Of a stretch of DNA of 64,000 nucleotides, positions 20,001-26,472 are shown piece by piece. The DNA is taken from the NCBI RefSeq assembly GCF_003667705.1, contig NZ_CP033019.1, forward strand, positions 6,293,736-6,357,735, given 5' to 3'. Source of the stretch: Janthinobacterium agaricidamnosum (GTDB lineage Bacteria > Pseudomonadota > Gammaproteobacteria > Burkholderiales > Burkholderiaceae_D). Both the position numbers and the translations under genes were made by a program. Under the pieces are notes generated by a model. The model was not told the origin of the DNA. It saw only the letters and a program-made list of their open reading frames with translations, and did not search any database. Positions within the stretch are counted from its first letter, which is position 1; each line of letters begins with the position of its first letter.

Positions 20001-22732
20001 GGCGCCTGAAAGGATTGATCGTCGACCTGGTGATCTGGTACGAAGAGCAGTCGGGCTACCGCCAGCTGCTGCACGACCAGATCATGGGCTTGATCGCCTC
20101 GGGCATCGATGCGCAGGCGATCGACCGCCCGGGCGGCATCTTCGTGCGCCTGGCCGAGCAGATCGCCAACGAAGACCGCATCTTGCTGCAATCGGTGGCG
20201 CGCGCCATCATCAGCGATTTGCGCGGCACCCTGGCCGAGCAGGTCAAGCGTCCGCCGAGCCCCGTGCTGCGCATGCCGCCGCTGCTGCAGGACCCGGCAC
20301 GCGACCATGGCGGCGTGCCGCACCGGGCGCCGCAGCGCGAGCTGATCCTGGAAAATGGCCTCGGCGGTTTCACGCCCGATGGGCGCGAATACGTGATCAC
20401 CACGGCAGAAGGCAAGCAGACGCCGGCGCCGTGGTCGAACGTGCTGGCCAATGCGCAGTTCGGCACGGTGGTGTCCGAAGCCGGCCAGGCGTACACGTGG
20501 AGCGAGAACGCGCATGAATTCCGCCTCACGCCATGGCAGAACGACCCCGTGTCGGACCTGTCGGGCGAAGCGTTTTATGTGCGCGACGAGCAGACCGGCC
20601 AGTTCTGGTCGCCCTCGTCCCTGCCCGCGCGCGGCAGCGGCGACTACGTGACGCGCCACGGTTTCGGCTACAGCATTTTTGAGCACAGCGAGGGCGGCAT
20701 CGCCACCGAGTTGTGCACCTATGTGGCGCTCGATGCGGCCGTCAAATACTCGGTGATCAAGGTGCGCAACGACAGCGGCGTGCCGCGCCGTTTGTCCGTC
20801 ACCGGCTACGTGGAATGGGTGATGGCCGACCTGCGCGCCAAGTCCGGCATGCATGTGGCCACCGAAGTTGATACGATCAGCGGCGCGCTGTTTGCGCGCA
20901 ATAACTACAACACGGAGTTTTCCGGCCGCGTCGGCTTTTTCAATACGGACGCCAGCATCCGCTCCATCACCTGCGACCGTAATGAATTCATCGGCCGCAA
21001 CGGCAGCCTGGCGCAGCCGGCGGCGCTGCGCCGCGTGCGCCTGTCCGGCAAGGCGGGCACGGGGCTGGACCAGTGTGCCGCCATCCAGGTGCCGTTCGAA
21101 CTGCAGCCGGGACAGGAGCGCGAAATCGTCTTCCTGCTCGGCGTGGGCGGGCGCCGCAATGCCGACGCCAGCACCATGGTGCAGCGCCATGCGGGCAAGG
21201 AAGCGGCCCGCATGGCGCTCGACGCGGTACGCGCGCACTGGGAAAGCACGCTGGGGGCCGTGCGCATCGAGACGCCAGACCCGTCGCTCGACGTGATTGC
21301 CAATGGCTGGCTGATGTACCAGACCATCGCCTGCCGTTTGTGGGCGCGCAGCGGCTATTACCAGTCGGGCGGCGCCTACGGTTTCCGCGACCAGCTGCAG
21401 GACGCGATGGCGATGATCCACACGGCGCCGCAATTGCTGCGCAAGCACTTGCTGCTGTGTGCGGCGCACCAGTTTGTTGAAGGCGATGTGCAGCATTGGT
21501 GGCATCCGCCGTCGGACCGGGGCGTGCGCACGCACTGCTCCGACGATTACCTGTGGCTGCCGCTGGCCGCCTGCCGCTATGTGATCGCCACGGGCGACGT
21601 CAACGTGCTGTCGGAAGTGGCGCCCTTCATCGAGGGGCGGGCCGTCAAGCCGGAAGAGGATTCCTACTATGACTTGCCCATGCGTTCGGGCGAGTCGGCC
21701 GACCTGTACGAGCACTGCGTGCGCGCCATCCGCCATGGCTTGCGCATGGGCGTGCACGGCTTGCCGCTGATCGGTTCCTGCGACTGGAACGACGGCATGG
21801 ACAAGGTGGGCGAACATGGCAAGGGCGAGAGCGTCTGGCTGGCCTTCTTCCTGTACGAAGTGCTGCAGCGTTTCGCCGAGGTGGCCATGCTGCGCGGCGA
21901 CGCCGCATTCGCCCAGTTCTGCCGCGACGAAGCCGTGAAACTGGCGGCCAACGTCGAAGAACATGCTTGGGATGGCGAGTGGTACCGGCGCGCGTATTTC
22001 GACGATGGCACGCCATTGGGTTCGCACACGAACGAGGAATGCCAGATCGATTCGATTTCGCAAAGCTGGGGTGTGCTGTCGGGCGCCGCCAACAAGGAGC
22101 GGGTCGCCGGCGCCATGCGCCAGGTCGATGCGCGCCTCGTGCGCCGGGATTCCGGCGTGATCCAGCTGCTCGATCCGCCGTTCGACAAGGCCGACCTCAA
22201 TCCCGGCTACATCCGCGGCTATGTGCCGGGCGTGCGCGAGAACGGCGGCCAGTACACGCATGCTGCCATCTGGACGGCGATGGCGTTTGCCCGCATGGGC
22301 GACGGCGAAAAGGCGTGGGAATTGCTGCGCATGATCAATCCCGTGCGCCATGGCGTCGACGCGCAGGCGGTGGCGCGCTACAAGGTGGAACCGTACGTGG
22401 TGACGGCCGACGTGTATGCCGTGGCGCCGCACGTAGGGCGCGGCGGCTGGAGCTGGTACACGGGATCGTCGGGCTGGCTGTACCGCCTGATCGTCGAATC
22501 CCTGCTCGGCTTGACGCGCGAAGCGAACGTGCTGCGTCTGGCGCCGTCCATGCCGGCCGAATGGGACAGCTTCAAGCTGCATTACCGTTTCGGCGCCAGC
22601 AGCTATGCCATCACGGTGGAGCAGGCGCAGGGGCGGCCCGTGGGGTTGTCGCTCGATGGCGTGGCACAGGGCGGCAACAGCATCGTCCTGCGCGACGAGG
22701 GCCGCGAGTATGCGGTGCTACTGCTGCTCTAG
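14042..22732 (+). CDS. ndvB: Cyclic beta-1,2-glucan synthase (NdvB/ChvB/Cgs type)
   Basis: This 2,896-residue inner-membrane enzyme makes cyclic beta-1,2-glucan from UDP-glucose; rhizobial and Brucella homologues are about 2,830-2,870 residues. Hydrophobic segments lie at about 428-495, 858-895 and 980-1020. Between the first two is the GT84 glycosyltransferase with an Asp-Thr-Asp at about 665. Next comes a glycoamylase-like (PF10091/GH189-type) region with an Arg-Thr-Ser-Pro-Thr-Asn-Ile motif near 1080, thought to close the ring. The C-terminal third holds GH94 phosphorylase modules, with the catalytic-type Asp-Trp-Asn-Asp-Gly-Met near 2581. The best start is TTG at 14042, after a GAGG. No glucan exporter (NdvA) gene is adjacent. 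Confidence 0.93.
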   Translation: MKEYTAVVTQQIKEQVSKVKEIFRDHSLAPDTFDAARDDALPLRSELFSAMQMAAHGKHVAAGHAVGRHHGRDRLLARLADNAALITATVNELTATVKSGRQVTPASEWLLDNFYLIEEQIRTTRRHLPKNYSKELPRLSSGVDAGCPRVYKIALEIISHGDGRVDLENLCHFVEAYQDVATLTLGELWAVPIMLRLALIENLRRVAARVADDRMQRDLANTWADQMTEIAERNPSGLILLVADMARSNPPMTSAFVAELSRRLQGQSSSLTLALSWLTHKLAESGLTIEQQIQSEIGQQAADQVSIANSIGSLRFLGTMDWQEFVETMSVVEQTLRLDPAGTYGLMDFATRDSYRHAIERIAKRSARSEVEVAEMAVQLAHTHGNGNDARRGHIGFYLVGRGVLVLEKQAGARLPFIEALQHTARAAPLASYLGAIAFLTLATSALLLERAVRHGVQGWPLAALGALALLGSSQLAVAVVNWLATLMTSPHPLPRMDYRSGIPSDARGIVVVPTLIYSAENVAALCEALEVRYLANRDPNLRFCLLTDFVDAQAQTLPGDEALLNQAQETIRGLNEKYRVEGAEFKDNGDPADPEELGHAGPFLLLHRPRLWNSQQNAWMGQERKRGKLSDLHAFLRGGARDKFSLVEGELRGLRTIKYVITLDTDTQLPRDAAREFIATMMHPLNRPVLDAAGTRVVAGYGILQPRVAVALPSANASRYELLCGGEPGIDPYTRTVSDLYQDVFYEGSFIGKGIYDLDMFERVLGQRLPDNKILSHDLLEGCYLRAGLLSDSQLYEEYPARYDADVSRRQRWIRGDWQLIGWLLGRVPGRAGKRERNPLSMLSRWKLFDNLRRSVVAPATTVSLLLVWGFLPHVAFWSAAVLAIIFLPPVFSALYDLLRKPRDTLWRQHLAAFERRCGVQFSHAMLTLVFLPYEAWISLDAIARTLWRLGVSHKHLLDWRASNLHSSSGSQADSWRAMWCSPALALATFGALLYWRPAALPAAAVVLLLWLAAPAIAWWISRPIERAVARLSAEQGRFLHGVARKTWAYFDTFVGPDDHWLPPDNMQEHPNLVVAHRTSPTNIGLALLANLTAYDFGYITLGQLIERSRATLHSMGELERFQGHFYNWYDTQTLKALQPMYISTVDSGNLAGHLLTLQPGLVELYDAPIIGAQVVQGIRTTAQVLQEFIAAEGEGKAMRESMSLLQASAAPATLAEWHAYLAAANGAADALLSLTLHSEDGELSMWTGALARQCRAALAELLQLAPWAAQAGVDPAWLRVPTLRELANLEVPEGTPSELAALLAQGREQAGRHMRDIAHAAGQARDFAQIEYGFLYNPSTKLLAIGYNVSERRLDPSYYDLLASEVRLASFIAIAQGQLPQEHWFALGRQLCMVAGQPVLLSWSGSMFEYLMPLLVMPNYPNTLLDQTYHSVIEAQIDYGRQRDVPWGISESGYNTVDASLNYQYRAFGVPGLGLKRGLADDLVVAPYASMMGLMVQPEASCQNLQRMQAAGYMGRYGFFEAIDFTTARLPRGQGSAVIRSFMVHHQGMGFLALSYLLHDRPMQRRFESDPLLQSALLVLQERTPQAGAFYSNTAELAVLRSGAPEQAMPMRILTQANSAVPETQLLSNGRYHVMVSNAGGSYSRWKDLSVTRWREDSTRDNWGNFCYLRDLDDGEVWSTMYQPTLAEPKKYEVIFSEGRAEFRRADHGLDLYTEIVVSPEDDIEIRRTRISNNSNRQRRIEITSFAEVVMAPAAADAAHPAFSKLFVQTEILAHEKAILCTRRPRSKDEQMPWLLHVMTVHDIERYEVSFETDRARFIGRGNTAQLPQALQDDGPLSGGHGSVLDPIVAIRYVITLEPDQAVTVDSVTGMVEQREAALHLIDKYQDRHLADRVFELAWTHSQVVLRQLNASEADAQLYARLANAVIYPNAALRAEASILIKNQRGQSGLWAYAISGDLPIVLLQIRDAANIELARQMVQAHAYWRLKGLIVDLVIWYEEQSGYRQLLHDQIMGLIASGIDAQAIDRPGGIFVRLAEQIANEDRILLQSVARAIISDLRGTLAEQVKRPPSPVLRMPPLLQDPARDHGGVPHRAPQRELILENGLGGFTPDGREYVITTAEGKQTPAPWSNVLANAQFGTVVSEAGQAYTWSENAHEFRLTPWQNDPVSDLSGEAFYVRDEQTGQFWSPSSLPARGSGDYVTRHGFGYSIFEHSEGGIATELCTYVALDAAVKYSVIKVRNDSGVPRRLSVTGYVEWVMADLRAKSGMHVATEVDTISGALFARNNYNTEFSGRVGFFNTDASIRSITCDRNEFIGRNGSLAQPAALRRVRLSGKAGTGLDQCAAIQVPFELQPGQEREIVFLLGVGGRRNADASTMVQRHAGKEAARMALDAVRAHWESTLGAVRIETPDPSLDVIANGWLMYQTIACRLWARSGYYQSGGAYGFRDQLQDAMAMIHTAPQLLRKHLLLCAAHQFVEGDVQHWWHPPSDRGVRTHCSDDYLWLPLAACRYVIATGDVNVLSEVAPFIEGRAVKPEEDSYYDLPMRSGESADLYEHCVRAIRHGLRMGVHGLPLIGSCDWNDGMDKVGEHGKGESVWLAFFLYEVLQRFAEVAMLRGDAAFAQFCRDEAVKLAANVEEHAWDGEWYRRAYFDDGTPLGSHTNEECQIDSISQSWGVLSGAANKERVAGAMRQVDARLVRRDSGVIQLLDPPFDKADLNPGYIRGYVPGVRENGGQYTHAAIWTAMAFARMGDGEKAWELLRMINPVRHGVDAQAVARYKVEPYVVTADVYAVAPHVGRGGWSWYTGSSGWLYRLIVESLLGLTREANVLRLAPSMPAEWDSFKLHYRFGASSYAITVEQAQGRPVGLSLDGVAQGGNSIVLRDEGREYAVLLLL

Positions 22733-22935
22733 TTTTGCCACTTCTCGTGTTCGGGACGGCGCCGGCCAGCCAGCAGGATCAGGCCGGCGCCAAATAGCAG
22801 CAAATCGCGCGTGCGCACTTCGGGTGCGGATGGCGTCGCCGTCTGGTGGTGACGCAAGGGTGCCGCCATGGCGGCGGCAGGCTGGCTGGCGCAAGCGGCC
22901 AGGCACAGCGCCGCCACGTTTCTATTCAACTGCAT
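22729..22935 (-). CDS. Small exported protein with a C-terminal membrane anchor
   Basis: This 68-residue protein has an N-terminal signal-like hydrophobic stretch (about residues 7-24). A short His/Thr/Pro-rich middle is followed by a C-terminal hydrophobic helix (about 44-57) and a Gly-Arg-Arg-Arg cluster. Such a tail recalls C-terminal sorting signals (CTERM type), but the usual Pro-Glu-Pro is replaced by Ser-Ala-Pro-Glu-Val. A good ribosome site (TTGAGGAAT) precedes the ATG. Its stop overlaps the end of the glucan synthase gene by three bases on the opposite strand. Function is unknown. Confidence 0.6.
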   Translation of the reverse strand: MQLNRNVAALCLAACASQPAAAMAAPLRHHQTATPSAPEVRTRDLLLFGAGLILLAGRRRPEHEKWQN

Positions 22936-23048
22936 ACATTCCTCAAGAAAGCGCGCTGACCGTTCCCGATCGGCGCGCCGGTATTCATGCCGACGATATT
23001 GTAATTATGAGCATGAATATTGTAAATTGGAAATTATACAGGGTTGTC

Positions 23049-23624
23049 TCAAAATCCCAGGGCGGCGCCCGCGCCCAGCAGGGTGGCCACGCCCAGCACG
23101 GCAAAGACCAGGGCCGCGATACCATGCACGAGGCGCAGCGGGACGCGGTTGGCGATCCTGTCGCCCAGGTAGACGGCCGGCACGTTGGCCAGCATCATGC
23201 CGAAGGTGGTGCCCAGCACGACGGAAACGATATCGTGGTAGCGCGCCGCCAGCGCCACCGTCGCCACCTGCGTCTTGTCTCCCATTTCCGCCATGAAGAA
23301 GGCGATCAGGGTGGTCAGGAAGACGCCGTATTTGGCCAGCTTGGTCTCGTCTTCATCGAGCTTGTCGGGGATCAGGGTCCAGGCGGCCATGGCCAAAAAG
23401 GAGACGACCAGCACCCAGCGCAGCACGTCCGGGCCCAGCATGCTGGTGATCCAGGCGCCGACGGCGGCGGCGAACGCGTGGTTGGCGACGGTGGCGACGA
23501 AAATGGCCAGCACGATGGGCAAAGGCTTGCGGAATTTGGCGGCCAGCAGAAAGGCCAGCAGTTGGGTTTTGTCGCCGATTTCAGCGAGACCGACGATGCC
23601 GGTGGAGATGAGGAATGCTTCCAT
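23049..23624 (-). CDS. UPF0016/GDT1 family protein, probable Mn2+ exporter
   Basis: This 191-residue membrane protein has six predicted helices in two repeats. Each repeat carries the family motif Glu-x-Gly-Asp-Lys-Thr (E15-T20 and about residue 111), which forms the cation path. Bacterial members (MneA, MntX-type) export Mn2+; eukaryotic TMEM165/Gdt1 move Mn2+ and Ca2+. The ATG at 23624 matches the usual N-terminus Met-Glu-Ala-Phe-Leu; a longer frame upstream runs into the leader. The leader carries a yybP-ykoY manganese riboswitch, which strongly supports the Mn2+ role. No strong Shine-Dalgarno is visible. Confidence 0.92.
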   Translation of the reverse strand: MEAFLISTGIVGLAEIGDKTQLLAFLLAAKFRKPLPIVLAIFVATVANHAFAAAVGAWITSMLGPDVLRWVLVVSFLAMAAWTLIPDKLDEDETKLAKYGVFLTTLIAFFMAEMGDKTQVATVALAARYHDIVSVVLGTTFGMMLANVPAVYLGDRIANRVPLRLVHGIAALVFAVLGVATLLGAGAALGF

Positions 23625-23659
23625 GAGATTGCAAGAGGTACGCGGGCCGGACGAATTAA

Positions 23660-23709
23660 CCAATGATCCACGGGCGACTCCGGCCCATGCGGCCGCCCTG
23701 GATCAATGG
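23660..23709 (-). promoter_or_regulatory. Hairpin competing with the riboswitch P1 helix (expression platform)
   Basis: Bases 23694-23709 (the 3' side of the aptamer) are nearly complementary to 23660-23676. The rightmost bases of 23694-23709 are also needed for aptamer closure, so the two pairings exclude each other. No T run follows the hairpin in the transcription direction, so a simple intrinsic terminator is not obvious. Confidence 0.55.
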
Positions 23710-23812
23710 TCTCGTCAAGTTTTGCAACCACCTGCACCATGGCCTGCGGGCCAATCATGTTGATACAGGTTCCCGCGGCAGGACCGCAGGACGACTACTC
23801 CCCAATGTTCGA
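23694..23812 (-). promoter_or_regulatory. yybP-ykoY manganese riboswitch aptamer
   Basis: Read on the minus strand, the leader of the UPF0016 gene has the three conserved blocks of this aptamer in order. They are GGGGAGTAG (minus strand of 23795-23803), TCAACATGATTGG (around 23752-23764) and GAGACCATTG (around 23704-23713). Flanking sequence pairs to close helix P1, with one mismatch. The family senses Mn2+ and turns on Mn export genes, matching the gene downstream. Exact ends are estimated. Confidence 0.85.
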
Positions 23813-23960
23813 GGCGCATCATACGCCTATGCGTGTTTCTGCGCCAGTGCCGCCGGCCCCGGGCGCCGTGCTGCGTGTGGGACTTCCACAACAATGATCG
23901 ATTGCAAACAGACTCGACTTAGAATGCAGTTCTGTCCACGACTCCCAGATGGAATGCGCC

Positions 23961-26354
23961 ATGCCGGTTCTTGTCCGCTTGCTTGCCCTGTGTTTGACCT
24001 TGTTTGCTCCCTTGCCTGGCCTGTGCGCCGCCGCGCCCTTCGACGACAAGTTCCGCCAGCTCGAAGAACTGCTGCCCACGCCGAACAGCTACCGCACGGC
24101 GTCCGGCGCGCCCGGTCACGCCTACTGGCAGCAGCGCGCCGATTACGTGATCCGCGCCACGCTGGATGAAGCGCGCCGCGCCATCACGGCCAGCGAACAG
24201 ATCACCTATCACAACCGTTCGCCCGACAGCCTCGCGTATCTGTGGCTGCAGCTGGACCAGAACGGTTTGCGCCAGGATGCCGACCAGCGCCGCGTATTGA
24301 GCGCACCGTCGCGCCAGGCCTGGCTGAGCGGTAACGAAGACGAAGCGCTGAAATTCGAGGACTTGCGCGCCATCCATGCGGGGCGCGAATTTGACGGCGG
24401 CTTCAAGCTGACCGCCGTGAAAGCGGCCAGCGGCAAGCCGCTGCCGTATGTGGTCAACCAGACCATGCTGCGCATCGATCTGCCGGTGGCGCTGGCGCCC
24501 GGCCAGAGCGTCACGTTCAACATCGACTGGTCGTACCGGATCAATGACCAGAAGGTGCTCGTCGAGCGCTCCGGCTACGAGTATTTTGAAGACGACAAGA
24601 ACACGATTTTCCAGATCGCGCAGTGGTTCCCCCGCATGGCCGCGTATTACGACGCCGTCGGCTGGCAGCACAAGCAGTTTCTCGGCTCCGGGGAATTCAC
24701 GCTCGAGTTTGGCGACTACGAGCTGTACCTGACCGTGCCGGCCGACCATGTGGTGGCCGCCACGGGCGAGCTGCAAAACCCTGCCGCTGTATTGAGCGCG
24801 GCGCAGCGCGAGCGCCTGGCGCGGGCGAAAAACAGCGCTACGCCGCTGCTGGTGATCACGCCCGCCGAGGCGCTGGCGGCGGAAAAGGGCAAGCCGGCGG
24901 GCATGAAAACCTGGCACTTCAAGGCGGCCAATGTGCGCGACGTGGCGTGGGCCTCGAGCCGCAAGTTCATCTGGGATGCGCAGGGTTTGGATAGCGGCGG
25001 CAAGCGCGTGATGGCCATGTCCTACTATCCGAACGAGGGCAATCCGCTGTGGCAGCAGTACAGCACGCGCGCCGTCGTGCATGCGATCGAGCAGTACAAC
25101 AAATACAGTTTCGAGTATCCGTATCCGAACGCGATTTCCGTCAATGGCGCCGTGGGCGGCATGGAGTATCCGATGATTGCGTTCAATGGCGGGCGCCCCG
25201 TGAAGGACAAGAAGACGGGGGAACTCACGTATTCGAAGACGGACAAATATGACCTGATCGGCGTGATCATCCATGAAGTGGGGCACAATTATTTCCCCAT
25301 GATCGTCAATTCGGACGAGCGCCAGTGGACGTGGATGGACGAGGGCCTCAACTCCTTCCTGCAGTACCTGGCCGAGCAGGCGTGGGAAGAGCATTTCCCC
25401 TCCTGGAATGGCGAGCCGCGCAAGATCGTCGACTACATGCGCAGCCAGAACCAGGTGCCCATCATGACCAATTCCGAGTCCTTGCTGCAGTTCACGGCGA
25501 ACGCCTACGACAAGCCGGCCACGGCGCTCAACATCCTGCGCGAAACCATCCTCGGGCGCGAGCTGTTCGACTTCGCCTTCAAGCAGTACGCCTTGCGCTG
25601 GAAGTTCAAGCGCCCGACGCCGGCCGACTTTTTCCGCACCATGGAAGACGCTTCCGGCACCGACCTGGACTGGTTCTGGCGCGGCTGGTTCTATACCACC
25701 GATGCGGTCGACATCAGCATCGACGGCATCAGCGAATACGGCGTGAGCACGAAGAATCCGGAAGTCGAGAAAGCGTGGAAGAAGGCGCAGAAGGACGCGC
25801 AGCCCATCTCGATCTCGGACCAGCGCAACAAGGCGCTGCCGAAGAAGGTCGATACCGATCCTGCGCTGAAGGATTTCTATAACCGGCACGACGACTTCAC
25901 GGTCACCAACAAGGACCGCAACAGCTATGCGGAAGAGCAGGAAACGCTGGAGCCGTGGGAGAAAAAGCTGCTGGAACAGCGCAACATGGGCAAGCATCTG
26001 TACCTGGTCGATTTTTCGAATCTCGGCGGCCTGGTGATGCCGCTGATCCTGGAAATCGAACTGAAAAGCGGCAAGAAAATCATCGAGCGCGTGCCGGCCG
26101 AAGTGTGGCGCTACGCGCCGCACAAGATCAGCAAGGTGATCATCACGGACGAGCCGATGGTGGGCCTGGTGCAGGACCCGTACTGGGAGACGGCCGACAT
26201 CGACACGAGCAACAATAGCTGGCCGCGAAAAATCACGCCGTCGCGCCTGGAGCTGTTCAAACAGGACCGCGACAAGCATAACCTGATGAAGGATTTGAAT
26301 ACGCCGCTGAAGGCGCCCGAGGCCAAGCCGCAAGCCAGGGCAGAAGCAAAATAG
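23961..26354 (+). CDS. M1 family metallopeptidase, exported
   Basis: This 797-residue protein has a signal peptide (hydrophobic core about residues 3-20, Leu-Cys-Ala-Ala region; a lipoprotein alternative is possible). It is followed by an M1 N-terminal beta domain. The gluzincin motif His-Glu-Val-Gly-His starts at about residue 438, with the third-ligand Glu 18 residues on in Trp-Met-Asp-Glu-Gly. The aminopeptidase GxMEN-type signature appears as Gly-Gly-Met-Glu-Tyr, so Asn is replaced by Tyr. The long C-terminal region is highly charged. The 23961 start has a GGA-type site; an ATG four codons earlier does not. A strong terminator follows. Confidence 0.88.
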   Translation: MPVLVRLLALCLTLFAPLPGLCAAAPFDDKFRQLEELLPTPNSYRTASGAPGHAYWQQRADYVIRATLDEARRAITASEQITYHNRSPDSLAYLWLQLDQNGLRQDADQRRVLSAPSRQAWLSGNEDEALKFEDLRAIHAGREFDGGFKLTAVKAASGKPLPYVVNQTMLRIDLPVALAPGQSVTFNIDWSYRINDQKVLVERSGYEYFEDDKNTIFQIAQWFPRMAAYYDAVGWQHKQFLGSGEFTLEFGDYELYLTVPADHVVAATGELQNPAAVLSAAQRERLARAKNSATPLLVITPAEALAAEKGKPAGMKTWHFKAANVRDVAWASSRKFIWDAQGLDSGGKRVMAMSYYPNEGNPLWQQYSTRAVVHAIEQYNKYSFEYPYPNAISVNGAVGGMEYPMIAFNGGRPVKDKKTGELTYSKTDKYDLIGVIIHEVGHNYFPMIVNSDERQWTWMDEGLNSFLQYLAEQAWEEHFPSWNGEPRKIVDYMRSQNQVPIMTNSESLLQFTANAYDKPATALNILRETILGRELFDFAFKQYALRWKFKRPTPADFFRTMEDASGTDLDWFWRGWFYTTDAVDISIDGISEYGVSTKNPEVEKAWKKAQKDAQPISISDQRNKALPKKVDTDPALKDFYNRHDDFTVTNKDRNSYAEEQETLEPWEKKLLEQRNMGKHLYLVDFSNLGGLVMPLILEIELKSGKKIIERVPAEVWRYAPHKISKVIITDEPMVGLVQDPYWETADIDTSNNSWPRKITPSRLELFKQDRDKHNLMKDLNTPLKAPEAKPQARAEAK

Positions 26355-26360
26355 GAAAAC

Positions 26361-26386
26361 AGCGCCGGCCGGTCCGGCGCTTTTTT
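26361..26386 (+). terminator. Rho-independent terminator after the first M1 peptidase
   Basis: An 8-base-pair GC stem (26361-26368 with 26374-26381) and a five-base loop are followed by six T residues. It sits just past the stop at 26354. Confidence 0.88.
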
Positions 26387-26472
26387 CTGCCGGCCCGCGC
26401 CGGAAGTGCTATTCTGCGCGACGCCCCGGCGCACACGGACCGGGGCTTTCGCAAATCATTCAAAAGACGACC

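Noticed and set aside
19385..22582. Second long antisense open frame inside the glucan synthase
   Set aside because: It has the same GC-driven shadow pattern, with no ribosome site and no domain.
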